Shown: one piece after another, positions 43,468-51,908 of the stretch | Numbering within the stretch: the stretch's first letter is position 1 | Layout of the letters: the number at the start of each line of letters is the position of its first letter | Source of the DNA: Castellaniella sp049651205 | Lineage (GTDB): Bacteria; Pseudomonadota; Gammaproteobacteria; Burkholderiales; Burkholderiaceae_B | DNA: 64,000 nt | Reading direction: 5' to 3' | NCBI RefSeq assembly: GCF_049651205.1 | Contig: NZ_JBASBR010000004.1 | Coordinates: forward strand, 372,001 to 436,000 | Notes under the pieces: model-generated | The model's input: the letters and a program-made list of their open reading frames with translations, nothing else | Told to the model about the DNA's origin: nothing | The model's database searches: none | Program-made: the position numbers and the translations under genes

Positions 43468-44448
43468 TCACTTCAGCTCGGCCTGAACCTGATCGAAGAG
43501 ATCCTGGCCCACATCGGGGATGAACATTTTCCAGACCGGCTGGACACGCTCTTTCATGCGGGCGCGCTCGGCATCCGACACCTCGTTGACCTGCATGCCG
43601 TGCTCGATCATTTTTTTCTTGGCGGATTCGGATTGCGTACGAGCGACCTGGCGTTGATAGGTGCGGGCTTCCACGGCCGAGTCCTTGATGATCTTTTGCT
43701 GCTCGGGAGTGAGTTTGTCCCAAAAGGCTTTGGACGCCAGGGGGATAAACGCGCCATAGCTATGCCGCGTCACGGACAGGTATTTTTGCACTTCATCCAG
43801 CTTCAGCGCGGCAATCACTGCATTGGGCGTGCCCTGGCCATCGATGGTGTGGGTCTCAAGCGCGGTGTAGAGCTCTGGTACGGCCAGCGGCACCGGATTG
43901 GCTCCCAGGGCCTTGATGGTTTCTTGCGTGATACGTGCCTGGATGGAGCGGAATTTCAGGCCATTAAAATCTTCGACCTTGGTAATCGGATGTTTGCTGT
44001 TGGTGGCATTGAAGAAACCGTTTTCCCAATAAGCCAGGCCAATCAGGCCATGAGCAGGCAAGGTATCCAGCAGGCGTTGTCCCACCGGGCCGTCCAGCAC
44101 TTTTTCGGCTTCAGCATCGCTGCTGAACAAAAAGGGGAAATCCAGAATCTCGTAGGCTTTCACCATGCCTGTCAGCGTGGTGGTTTGCGGCACGGTGAAC
44201 TCAATCGTGCCACCTTGCAATGCAGAGGTCACCTTGACGTCATCGCCCAGCGCGCCGCTGTAGTACGGCTTGATCACGATATCGCCCTGGCTTTTGGCTT
44301 TAACCAGTTCGACGAATTTGGCCACACCCTGACCTTGATGTGATTTCTCGGGCAGGGTAACGGCAAACTTGGCCGTGACAGTGGCCCAAGCAGAGCCAGA
44401 CAGCGCGGTGGCCAGCAGGCCCACCAACAGCGAGGTACGTAGTTTCAT
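43468..44448 (-). CDS. TRAP transporter periplasmic binding protein (DctP family)
   Basis: The 326-residue protein has a signal peptide (to about residue 22) and the DctP fold. Signatures are AYEILDFPFLFSSDAEAEKVLDG, ENGFFNATNSKHPIT, GLKFRSIQARITQETIKALGANPVPL and ELYTALETHTIDGQ. The Arg in GLKFRS binds the substrate carboxylate. ATG at 44448 has GGAGAC upstream. It follows dctM and completes a dctQMP set; the ligand is an organic acid, perhaps aromatic-derived given the FAH and maiA genes downstream. Confidence 0.9.
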   Translation of the reverse strand: MKLRTSLLVGLLATALSGSAWATVTAKFAVTLPEKSHQGQGVAKFVELVKAKSQGDIVIKPYYSGALGDDVKVTSALQGGTIEFTVPQTTTLTGMVKAYEILDFPFLFSSDAEAEKVLDGPVGQRLLDTLPAHGLIGLAYWENGFFNATNSKHPITKVEDFNGLKFRSIQARITQETIKALGANPVPLAVPELYTALETHTIDGQGTPNAVIAALKLDEVQKYLSVTRHSYGAFIPLASKAFWDKLTPEQQKIIKDSAVEARTYQRQVARTQSESAKKKMIEHGMQVNEVSDAERARMKERVQPVWKMFIPDVGQDLFDQVQAELK

Positions 44449-44495
44449 GGATGTCTCCTTGGGTAGAAATCGTGTGGCATCAGGCAGGGGCCTGT

Positions 44496-45773
44496 TTAAC
44501 GCCACCATTGGGCCGGGGCTGTCACCAGCACCGGAAACAGGATCAGCAAGACCAGCAAGACCATCAGCGACAGCAGAAAAGGCAGGATGCCGCGAACGGC
44601 GTCGCCCATTGATACCTTGCCCACCGAGCTGATGACATTGAGCACCACACCCACAGGCGGGGTGATCATGCCGACCGAGCAATTCATGATGAAAATCACA
44701 CCGAAATACACGGGGTCGATATCTGCTGCCAGCACAATCGGCATGAACACAGGTGTGAAAATCAGCACGATGGGGATGAAATCCAGCACCATCCCGGCAA
44801 AAAACACCACGACCATCATGGCGGCCATCAGAACCGTGGGATGATCTGACAGGCCCTGCAGCCAGTTGCCCACCTGCCCGGAAATATCCGTGATGGTGAT
44901 CATGTAGGACGCCACCATGGCCAGTGCCGCCAACAGCAGCACCACCGATGTCGTGCGGGCGGTAGACAGCAGGCACTCGTAGATCTTGGCGCCGGTCAGC
45001 TCGCGATACACCACCAGGCCCACAAACAAGGCATAGGCGGCGGCCACCACAGCGGATTCGGTGGGGGTAAAGATGCCAAAGCGCAAGCCACCAATAATGA
45101 TGACAGGCAGCATCAGGGCCCATCCCCCCTGGCCCAACAGAAGCAGACGACGCCCCCAGGGCACACGCGGCGACACGGCCACCTGCTGGCGACGGGCCAC
45201 GATCCACCAGGCCACCACCAGCACCATCCCCATCATGACGCCAGGCACAATCCCGGCCAGAAACAGACGGGTAATGGACACATTGGCCACCACACCAAAA
45301 ATCAGAAACCCAATGGATGGCGGGATGACTGGTGCAATGATGCCGCCAGCCGCCATCAGGCCGCAGGCCCGGGCCGGATCGTACCCGGCGGCCCGCATCA
45401 TGGGCACCAGAATGGCCGCCAGGGCGGCAGTATCCGCCACGGCAGAACCGGAGAGGCTGGCAAGCAAGATGCCGGCAAAAATGGCCACGTAACCCAGGCC
45501 GCCGCGCAAATGCCCCACAAACGCACCTGCCATATCCACAATGCGCTTGGACAGGCCGCCTGCGTTCATGAACTCGCCCGCCAAAATAAAGAAGGGCACC
45601 GCCATCAGTACAAAGTTATCTGCCCCCGAAATCGCGTTCTGCACCACGGTCTGGGGATCAAACTGCCCAGTCAGAAGCATCAGGGCCACCCCGGCAAACA
45701 TCAGGGCGAATGCGATCGGCAGGCCAAATGTGATCAGGCCCAGCAAGGTGGCCAGAAAGACAGCAGCAGTCAT
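44496..45773 (-). CDS. TRAP transporter large permease (DctM)
   Basis: The 425-residue integral protein has about 12 helices and DctM landmarks: VPFFILAGEFMNAGGLSKRIV, GGLGYVAIFAGILLASLSGSAVADTAAL, PPSIGFLIFGVVANVSI and FIPIVLIFTPVFMPIV. It uses the sodium gradient to import the substrate carried by DctP. It overlaps dctQ by 4 bases and precedes dctP by 47 bases, all on the minus strand. Confidence 0.92.
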   Translation of the reverse strand: MTAAVFLATLLGLITFGLPIAFALMFAGVALMLLTGQFDPQTVVQNAISGADNFVLMAVPFFILAGEFMNAGGLSKRIVDMAGAFVGHLRGGLGYVAIFAGILLASLSGSAVADTAALAAILVPMMRAAGYDPARACGLMAAGGIIAPVIPPSIGFLIFGVVANVSITRLFLAGIVPGVMMGMVLVVAWWIVARRQQVAVSPRVPWGRRLLLLGQGGWALMLPVIIIGGLRFGIFTPTESAVVAAAYALFVGLVVYRELTGAKIYECLLSTARTTSVVLLLAALAMVASYMITITDISGQVGNWLQGLSDHPTVLMAAMMVVVFFAGMVLDFIPIVLIFTPVFMPIVLAADIDPVYFGVIFIMNCSVGMITPPVGVVLNVISSVGKVSMGDAVRGILPFLLSLMVLLVLLILFPVLVTAPAQWWR

Positions 45774-46345
45774 GAGCGATCCCCCGGACGGCCCGCACGA
45801 GTGCGCGTGGCCTGATCTTCTTCGATACGCTCGGCAAGGTCTTCAATGCGCCCGGCAAGGTCTTCGGTGAGGTCTTCGTCGGCCCCCGTGAGTGCCCGGC
45901 GGATGTTGTTGCACACCGGAAAAATCAGTGCAATCCCAAACACCAGGGCGACTCCGTACAGCCAGGCATAAGAGATCCCCATCACGGGATAGACATTGCC
46001 CAAGTTGATTTTGGTTTGCGCCCAGCCGCCCAGGATGAAGATGACGCACCCGGCCAATATCAACAGGCCGTTGGCCACCTGCAACACGCGCCGGGGGCCA
46101 CGCGACAGATGCCGCAATACGGTATCGAAGCCAATATGGATGCGCTTGGCAGAAGCCAGCACGGCTCCCAGAAAAATCAGCCAGACAAACAAGAGCCGTG
46201 AGAGCTCTTCAGAAATGGCAATGCCCGAGTTGAATGCGTAGCGCAGCACAACATTGCCAAACACCAGCACACCCATAATGGCCAAACAGGCCACAATAAG
46301 AATCTCGAATCCGTGCGTGATGCGCTGGGCCAGTCGGTCAAACAT
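45770..46345 (-). CDS. TRAP transporter small permease (DctQ) with heptad tail
   Basis: The 191-residue protein has four helices and the DctQ segment NSGIAISEELSRLLFVWLIFLGAVLASAKRIHIGFD. The last 35 residues are an acidic, helical tail with a 7-residue repeat (EDLAGRI, EDLAERI) encoded by near-identical 21-base units at 45824-45865. Such a tail is not usual. The start is the ATG at 46345, with GGAG upstream; the frame opens at a TTG further out. It is the first gene of dctQMP and divergent from a LysR gene. Confidence 0.88.
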   Translation of the reverse strand: MFDRLAQRITHGFEILIVACLAIMGVLVFGNVVLRYAFNSGIAISEELSRLLFVWLIFLGAVLASAKRIHIGFDTVLRHLSRGPRRVLQVANGLLILAGCVIFILGGWAQTKINLGNVYPVMGISYAWLYGVALVFGIALIFPVCNNIRRALTGADEDLTEDLAGRIEDLAERIEEDQATRTRAGRPGDRS

Positions 46346-46477
46346 AAGATGCTCCGCAAAGGCCTGCCTGAATAATGGCAACGGTATACATGGTTTGTCT
46401 CCTTGTTTTGTGCCATTAAAGACGCTATCCGGCTATCATACAAACAGTTTTTTCCCATCAATTCATAGGGAATCCTG

Positions 46478-47380
46478 ATGGATGTCACCTTACGCCAACT
46501 ACGGGCATTTGCCGCCCTGGCCCGAACCGGCAGCTTTACCCGGGCAGCGGAAACCCTGCACATCACGCAGTCGGCCCTCAGCGGCCTGATCAAAGAGTTG
46601 GAAACCCAACTGGGTGTGCGCCTGGTGGACCGCAGCACACGAAGGATGCGGCTATCGGATATTGGCAGAGAATTTCATGCTGTCACCACACAGGTGTTGC
46701 GGGATCTGGACAATGCGGTCGACAACATCAATAACCTGAAGCGCCTGCGCCGGGGCGTCGTGCGGATTGCGGCACCGCAGTTGATGTCGAGCACGCTAAT
46801 TCCGGAGGTGATTGCGGGATTCCATGCAAGCCACCCAGACATCGACATCCGGCTGCTGGATTGCGCAGTCGAGAACGCCATCAGTCAGGTACTGCGGGGT
46901 GAAGTGGATATCGGGATTGGCCCGCAACGTGAAGGCCTGACAGAACTAGCGGCAGACCCGTTGTTTGACTTGCCTTTTATGGCGGTTTTTCCAGCCACAC
47001 ATCCGCTGGCAGACAAAAAACGCATCCGCTGGGCAGACCTGATGCAATATCCGCTGATCGCCCTACAGGGGCAATTTACCGAGCGCCTGGCGCTGGATCT
47101 GAACAACCAGGCATCCGTACACGGCCTGCACCCCACCCACGAAGTTGCTTTCATGAGCACAGCACTCAGCATGGCCAGTGCTGGTCTGGGCATCACGGCC
47201 TGCCTGCCCTATGCGCTCAGTCTGGTAAAACTCTATGGCCTGCAGGCGCGCCTGATCCACACACCAGAAGTCAGGCGCAAATTTTTTGTGTACAGCCGCC
47301 TGCATGCCAGCCTGCCGCCGGCGGCCGAAGCCTTTGTAAACTACCTGCACCAGCACGTCAGGCAAACCGACTGGAAATGA
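46478..47380 (+). CDS. LysR-family regulator, divergent from dctQMP
   Basis: The 300-residue regulator has the winged helix TLRQLRAFAALARTGSFTRAAETLHITQSALSGLIKELETQLG and a sensor domain with VRIAAPQLMSSTLIPEVIAGF. It lies 132 bases from dctQ on the opposite strand, the common layout for control of a neighbouring catabolic operon. The AATTCATAGGGAATC just ahead of its ATG has a short ATTC/GAAT symmetry. Its stop is directly followed by the stop of the convergent MaoC gene. Confidence 0.87.
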   Translation: MDVTLRQLRAFAALARTGSFTRAAETLHITQSALSGLIKELETQLGVRLVDRSTRRMRLSDIGREFHAVTTQVLRDLDNAVDNINNLKRLRRGVVRIAAPQLMSSTLIPEVIAGFHASHPDIDIRLLDCAVENAISQVLRGEVDIGIGPQREGLTELAADPLFDLPFMAVFPATHPLADKKRIRWADLMQYPLIALQGQFTERLALDLNNQASVHGLHPTHEVAFMSTALSMASAGLGITACLPYALSLVKLYGLQARLIHTPEVRRKFFVYSRLHASLPPAAEAFVNYLHQHVRQTDWK

Positions 47381-48205
47381 TCAGGCTGATGTGAACTGGA
47401 TCTCGGCCTGGTGCGCCAGCGTACCCGCCTGAGCAGCCCACAGCTGCGCCGTACCGGCTTGCGTCACGCATCCCCCTACCTGAAACGCCCGGGGAGCAAT
47501 CAGGGGTCGCAACCCACGGTAGGACAGTGATTGCACCTGGCAATCTGAGTGAGCCCGGACAAATGCGCCCACCATCAGGGTGGCAATCAGGGGCCCGTGC
47601 ACCACCAGGCCGGGATAGCCTTCGACTTCGCGCACATAACGGTCATCGTAGTGAATCCGGTGGCCATTGAAGGTAACTGCCGAGTAGCGAAACAGCCGTA
47701 CCGGATCGGGGGTGATGTCTTCGTGCCATTGGGCTTCTGGCACAGGCGTGGTGCCCTGAAGCACCGCTGCGGAAGGCTCGCGATAGACGATATCCTGCTC
47801 TTCAGATATACACAGAATGTTGTCCTGGATGTAGCGGTGCAAGACGGTCATAAATTGCAAGCGGCCACTGCGGCCCGTTTTTTCGATGATCTTTGTAATC
47901 TCGGACACTCTTTCAGCGGGCACACCGACACGCAAGGGCGCCATAAACTGAATGCGTCCGCCCGCCCACATGCGATTGCGCTGGCCGGCCGGCGGCAAGA
48001 AGGCGTCTTCCTGGGGATGCCCGTCGCGCCCCAGCTTTGCATAGGGTTCGCCCTGAACAAAAAATGCCCAATGCCAAAGTGGCGGCAACGAGGCATCTGG
48101 GACAACGGGTTCTTCGAGGCTGAGGGCAACCCGCTGGACATGGCCAGGATCAAGGTTATCGTGACAGGTTTCGCGGCGTCCCACCCAGGATGAAAAGTCG
48201 GTCAT
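47381..48205 (-). CDS. MaoC-like hydratase (itaconyl-/mesaconyl-C4-CoA hydratase type)
   Basis: The 274-residue protein has two hot-dog halves. The N-terminal FAS1-like part has LPPLWHWAFFVQ, DAFLPPAGQRNRMWAGGRIQF and EEQDIVYRE. The C-terminal part has RYSAVTFNGHRIHYDDRYVREVEGYPGLVVHGPL, with the Asp and His of the active site. This resembles mesaconyl-C4-CoA and itaconyl-CoA hydratases. ATG at 48205 has GAGG upstream. A strong terminator hairpin lies 13 bases upstream, which sets it apart from the DctP, CoA-transferase and dehydrogenase genes on the same strand. Confidence 0.8.
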   Translation of the reverse strand: MTDFSSWVGRRETCHDNLDPGHVQRVALSLEEPVVPDASLPPLWHWAFFVQGEPYAKLGRDGHPQEDAFLPPAGQRNRMWAGGRIQFMAPLRVGVPAERVSEITKIIEKTGRSGRLQFMTVLHRYIQDNILCISEEQDIVYREPSAAVLQGTTPVPEAQWHEDITPDPVRLFRYSAVTFNGHRIHYDDRYVREVEGYPGLVVHGPLIATLMVGAFVRAHSDCQVQSLSYRGLRPLIAPRAFQVGGCVTQAGTAQLWAAQAGTLAHQAEIQFTSA

Positions 48206-48217
48206 AAGAGCCTCTTT

Positions 48218-48275
48218 AAAAAAAACGGGCCACCACCCCAAGGGCAGAAACAACACCCAAGGGGATTTGTGGCCC
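48218..48275 (-). terminator. Intrinsic terminator just upstream of the MaoC gene
   Basis: GGGCCAC (48227-48233) pairs with GTGGCCC (48269-48275), with an inner CCCC/GGGG pairing, and the minus strand continues with eight T. A second inverted repeat, GACCAC/GTGGTC (48278-48302), lies beside it. Both are downstream of the DctP stop. The T-tract ends about 13 bases before the MaoC start codon. Confidence 0.75.
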
Positions 48276-48368
48276 TGGACCACGGCATTGAATACGTGGT
48301 CTGATGAGGGCCAGCTTACCCGGCAGCCATCTGCATGGCCTTATGCGGGAAGCCGGCACATCGGGGGA

Positions 48369-49376
48369 TCAGCTGTTGTTGGATGCCTGGGCAGCCTCAA
48401 TCACATCCTTACCGATCTGGCCTTCAAATTTTTCCCAGACAGGCTTCATCGCCGTGCGCCATGCAGCCACGTCTTCTTTGCTGAGTGTCTGGATCTTTGC
48501 AGCACCGGCCTTGGCAATCTGCTGATGATCACGTTCGTTGATATCGGCAGCCAGCTTGTTGGCGTACTCGGTGGCCCCTGCCATGGCTTTGCTCAAGCCA
48601 GCCCGGATATCGTCAGGCAAGCCATCCCACCAGCCCGCGTTGGTGATAACCATGTAATCGATATCACCATGGTTGGTGATGGCGATGGTTTTTTGCACCT
48701 CGTGCAGTTTTTGTGTGTAGATATTGGACCAGGTGTTTTCCTGACCATCCACCACGCCGGTTTGCAGTGCTTGGTAGACCTCGGAGAAGGCCAGCTTTTG
48801 CGGATTGGCACCCAACTGACGGAACTGCGCTTCAAGCACATCAGACGACTGGATACGGAACTTCAGGCCCTTGATGTCTTCGGGACGGGTGAGCTTGTCT
48901 TTGTTGGTGGACAGCTGCTTCATGCCGTTGTGCCAATAGGCCAGGCCTTTGATCCCCTTGGATTTCATCGAATCGAGCAAGCCCTGGCCAACTTCGCTGG
49001 CCTGGAAGCGGTCGACCGCATCCATGTCGTCAAACAGGAAAGGCAGATCAAACACCTGCAGTTTTTTGGTGTAGCGGTCGAATTTGGACAGGGACGGTGC
49101 AATCATTTGCACGTCGCCCAACAGCAGAGCCTCCATTTCTTTGCCATCGCCAAACAATTGCGAGTTGGGAAACACTTGAACTTCGACCTTGCCGGGCAGC
49201 GCCGCCTCGGCGAGCTCTTTAAACTTCAGGGCCCCCTGACCCTTAGGTGCAGTGGCCGCCACCACGTGACTGAACTTGATGATCATGGGTGCTGCTTGAG
49301 CTGCCGTGGCCATCAGGCCCGTAGACAAGCTGATGCCCAAGGCCAGTGCCAGGCGGGTGAGTGTACGGGATTGCAT
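48369..49376 (-). CDS. TRAP binding protein (DctP family) without adjacent DctQM
   Basis: The 335-residue protein has a signal peptide (to about residue 28) and DctP features: SHVVAATAPKGQGALKFKELAEAALPGKV, VFDLPFLFDDMDAVDRF, GLKFRIQSSDVLEAQFRQLGANPQKL, EVYQALQTGVVDGQENTW. The Arg in GLKFR should bind a carboxylate. ATG at 49376 has GGAGACC upstream. No small or large permease gene is adjacent; the nearest, dctQM, is about 2 kb away with its own DctP. It may share those or other permeases. Confidence 0.9.
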   Translation of the reverse strand: MQSRTLTRLALALGISLSTGLMATAAQAAPMIIKFSHVVAATAPKGQGALKFKELAEAALPGKVEVQVFPNSQLFGDGKEMEALLLGDVQMIAPSLSKFDRYTKKLQVFDLPFLFDDMDAVDRFQASEVGQGLLDSMKSKGIKGLAYWHNGMKQLSTNKDKLTRPEDIKGLKFRIQSSDVLEAQFRQLGANPQKLAFSEVYQALQTGVVDGQENTWSNIYTQKLHEVQKTIAITNHGDIDYMVITNAGWWDGLPDDIRAGLSKAMAGATEYANKLAADINERDHQQIAKAGAAKIQTLSKEDVAAWRTAMKPVWEKFEGQIGKDVIEAAQASNNS

Positions 49377-49483
49377 ATATGGTCTCCTGAAAGATTGTTG
49401 TGGCCTGGGCGGCTCTTGCATCAGCAAGGTACCCAAACCCTGTGTAAAGGCTCTGAAATGGCCTTTTTGAATCAGCACTAGCT

Positions 49484-50632
49484 TTATACCAGTTTTGTGA
49501 TGCCCAACTCTTGCAAGATGGCGTCAGTGTGCTGCCCCAAGGCTGGAATGGCCGCCATTTGTGCGTCCTCTTTTGATGCCACGCCAGGGGGCAGTAGCGC
49601 CGGCAGCTGGCCTGCCGGGCTGTCTACAGATGCCCAGCGGCCGCGGGCCTTGAGTTGAGGATGCTGCCAGAGGTCGGTCATCGTGTTCATCTGGGCGTTG
49701 GCAATACGGGCCTCATCCAGTCGCGAAATCACATCCTGAACCGTCAACGTGGAAAACACCTGAAGAATAATATTGCGCAGTTCAATCCGATCAGCGGACC
49801 GTTTTGAATTGCTGGAAAACCGGGGATCGCTGGCGAGCTCAGGCTGCAGCAGTACTTTTTCGCAAAAAACTTGCCATTCTCGCTCGTTTTGCAGGCCCAG
49901 CATCACCGTTTTGCCATCACCCGCCGCAAAGGGCCCATAGGGATAAATGGTGGCGTGCGAAGCCCCGCTGCGGGCAGGCGGCTGAGCGCCCTCGAAACTG
50001 TAATACAGCGGGTAGGACATCCATTCGGCCATACTCTCAAGCATGGACACGTCAATATGACGCCCCTGTCCTGTTTTTTGGCGCTGCAGCAGGGCCGCCA
50101 GGATATTGGTGTAGGCATACATGCCTGCCGCAATATCGGCGATGGAGCAACCCGCCTTGGCGGGCTCATCGGGGCTGCCGGTTACCGAGAGAAACCCGGA
50201 TTCGCTTTGAATAAGGAGGTCGTAGGCTTTTTTGTCACGATAGGGGCCGTCATTGCCGTAGCCTGATATATCGCAAACGATCAGGCCCGGAAAGCGCTCG
50301 TGCAGGGCATCAAAGGACAGGCCCAGACGTGCAGCAGCGCCCGGAGCCAGGTTTTGCACCAATACATCCGCCTTGGCCAGCAGGCGATCCATGACCTCTG
50401 CGGATTGCGGGCTTTTGATGTCCAGTGCCAGGCTCTCTTTAGAGCGATTGACCCACACAAAATGGGATGACAGTCCGCGCACGCGCTCGTCGTAGCCACG
50501 GGCAAAGTCACCCACCCCCGGGCGCTCGATCTTGATGACACGGGCACCGAGATCCGCCAGCTGTCGCGTGCAAAAAGGCGCGGCAATGGCGTGTTCCAGC
50601 GTAATAACGGTGATGTCCTGCAAAGGCAGCAT
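49484..50632 (-). CDS. CaiB/BaiF (family III) CoA-transferase
   Basis: The 382-residue protein has the family III pattern: EHAIAAPFCTRQLADLGARVIKIERPGVGDFARGY, NRSKESLALDIKSP, GLIVCDISGYGNDGPYRDKKAYDLLIQSESG with the catalytic Asp in AYDLL, and GRHIDVSMLESM. It moves CoA between an acyl-CoA and a free acid, such as succinyl-CoA to a dicarboxylate. It lies 12 bases after the acyl-CoA dehydrogenase gene. With MaoC and DctP it suggests activation of an imported acid; the substrate is unknown. Confidence 0.9.
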   Translation of the reverse strand: MLPLQDITVITLEHAIAAPFCTRQLADLGARVIKIERPGVGDFARGYDERVRGLSSHFVWVNRSKESLALDIKSPQSAEVMDRLLAKADVLVQNLAPGAAARLGLSFDALHERFPGLIVCDISGYGNDGPYRDKKAYDLLIQSESGFLSVTGSPDEPAKAGCSIADIAAGMYAYTNILAALLQRQKTGQGRHIDVSMLESMAEWMSYPLYYSFEGAQPPARSGASHATIYPYGPFAAGDGKTVMLGLQNEREWQVFCEKVLLQPELASDPRFSSNSKRSADRIELRNIILQVFSTLTVQDVISRLDEARIANAQMNTMTDLWQHPQLKARGRWASVDSPAGQLPALLPPGVASKEDAQMAAIPALGQHTDAILQELGITKLV

Positions 50633-50644
50633 GGTAAGAACTCT

Positions 50645-51805
50645 TTAAAATGACCGCGGCATGCCCAGCACGTGCTGGCCAACATAAGACAGGATCAGGT
50701 TGGTGGAAATGGGCGCCACCTGATAGAGACGGGTTTCACGGAACTTGCGCTCGATATCGTATTCGCAGGCGAAACCAAATCCGCCGTGCGCCTGCAGACA
50801 GGCATTGGCGGCCTCCCATGAGGCATCGGCCGCCAGCAGCTTGGCCATATTGGCCTGTGCACCGCAATCCTTGTGGGCGTCAAACAGGTTGCAGGCCTGA
50901 TAGCGCATCAGGCTGGCTGCCTCGACATTGACAAACGCCCGCGCGATGGGAAACTGCACACCCTGGTTCTGGCCAATTGGCCGGCCAAAGACTTCACGTT
51001 CGGACACGTACTTTTTGGCGCGATCCACAAACCAGTAACCATCGCCGATGCACTCTGCGGCAATCAGGGTGCGCTCGGCGTTGAGGCCATCCAGGATGTA
51101 CTTGAATCCCTTGCCTTCTTCACCGATAAGATTTTCTTCGGGGATTTCGAGATCCTCGAAGAAAAGCTCGTTGGTTTCGTGATTGACCATATTAAGGATA
51201 GGCCGCACGCTCAGGCCATTGCCAATGGCGGATTTCAGATCCACCATAAAAATGGACATGCCTTCGGATTTTTTGCGCACTTGCTCCAGCGGGGTGGTGC
51301 GCGCCAGCAGCACCATCAGGTCGGAATGCTGCACGCGGGAGATCCAGACCTTTTGCCCATTGACCACATAGCGGCCGTCTTTTTTAACCGCAGTGGTTTT
51401 GATCTTGGTGGTATCTGTGCCGGTGGTGGGCTCGGTAACCGCCATCGACTGCAGGCGCAACTGGCCACTGGCAATTTGCGGCAACCACTGCTGTTTTTGC
51501 GCGGCAGAACCATGCCGCAACACGGTGCCCATGTTGTACATCTGCCCGTGGCAAGCGCCCGAATTACCGCCAGCCCGGTTGATTTCTTCCATGATGACGG
51601 AGGCCTCGGTGAGACCCAGGCCAGAGCCACCGTATTCTTCGGGGATCAGGGCGGCCAGCCAGCCCGCATGCGTCAGCGCATCGACAAACTCCGCCGGATA
51701 GCCGCGTGCTTCGTCAACCTTGCGAAAGTACTCATCGCCAAATTGCGCGCAAAGATCACGGATTGCGTCCCGAATATCCTGATGGTCGCCTGCGGCGTCA
51801 AACAT
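50645..51805 (-). CDS. Acyl-CoA dehydrogenase family protein
   Basis: The 386-residue flavoprotein has the FAD/acyl sites LRLQSMAVTEPTTGTDTT, KVWISRVQHSD and YVSEREVFGRPIGQNQGVQFPIA. The C-terminal LQAHGGFGFACEYDIERKFRETRLYQVAPIS lacks the Glu of the YEGT motif used by short- and medium-chain enzymes. A Glu in NAERTLIAAE sits where isovaleryl-CoA dehydrogenase has its base. It dehydrogenates an acyl-CoA at alpha-beta. ATG at 51805 fits the family; it is the first gene of the run with the CoA-transferase and DctP genes. Confidence 0.9.
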   Translation of the reverse strand: MFDAAGDHQDIRDAIRDLCAQFGDEYFRKVDEARGYPAEFVDALTHAGWLAALIPEEYGGSGLGLTEASVIMEEINRAGGNSGACHGQMYNMGTVLRHGSAAQKQQWLPQIASGQLRLQSMAVTEPTTGTDTTKIKTTAVKKDGRYVVNGQKVWISRVQHSDLMVLLARTTPLEQVRKKSEGMSIFMVDLKSAIGNGLSVRPILNMVNHETNELFFEDLEIPEENLIGEEGKGFKYILDGLNAERTLIAAECIGDGYWFVDRAKKYVSEREVFGRPIGQNQGVQFPIARAFVNVEAASLMRYQACNLFDAHKDCGAQANMAKLLAADASWEAANACLQAHGGFGFACEYDIERKFRETRLYQVAPISTNLILSYVGQHVLGMPRSF

Positions 51806-51908
51806 AGTCTGTCTCGAAGTGAAGGAGAACAGGCAGCATGAAGCAATCCGGCAAAGCAATCAATTTTGTTTTGCCAAAGCCCGGCTTTTGCAGAAGGCAA
51901 CGGAGGGT

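Noticed and set aside
44449..45207. N-terminal extension of the DctP frame over dctM
   Set aside because: It is a shifted frame inside dctM, and the ATG at 44448 has a ribosome site followed by a signal peptide.
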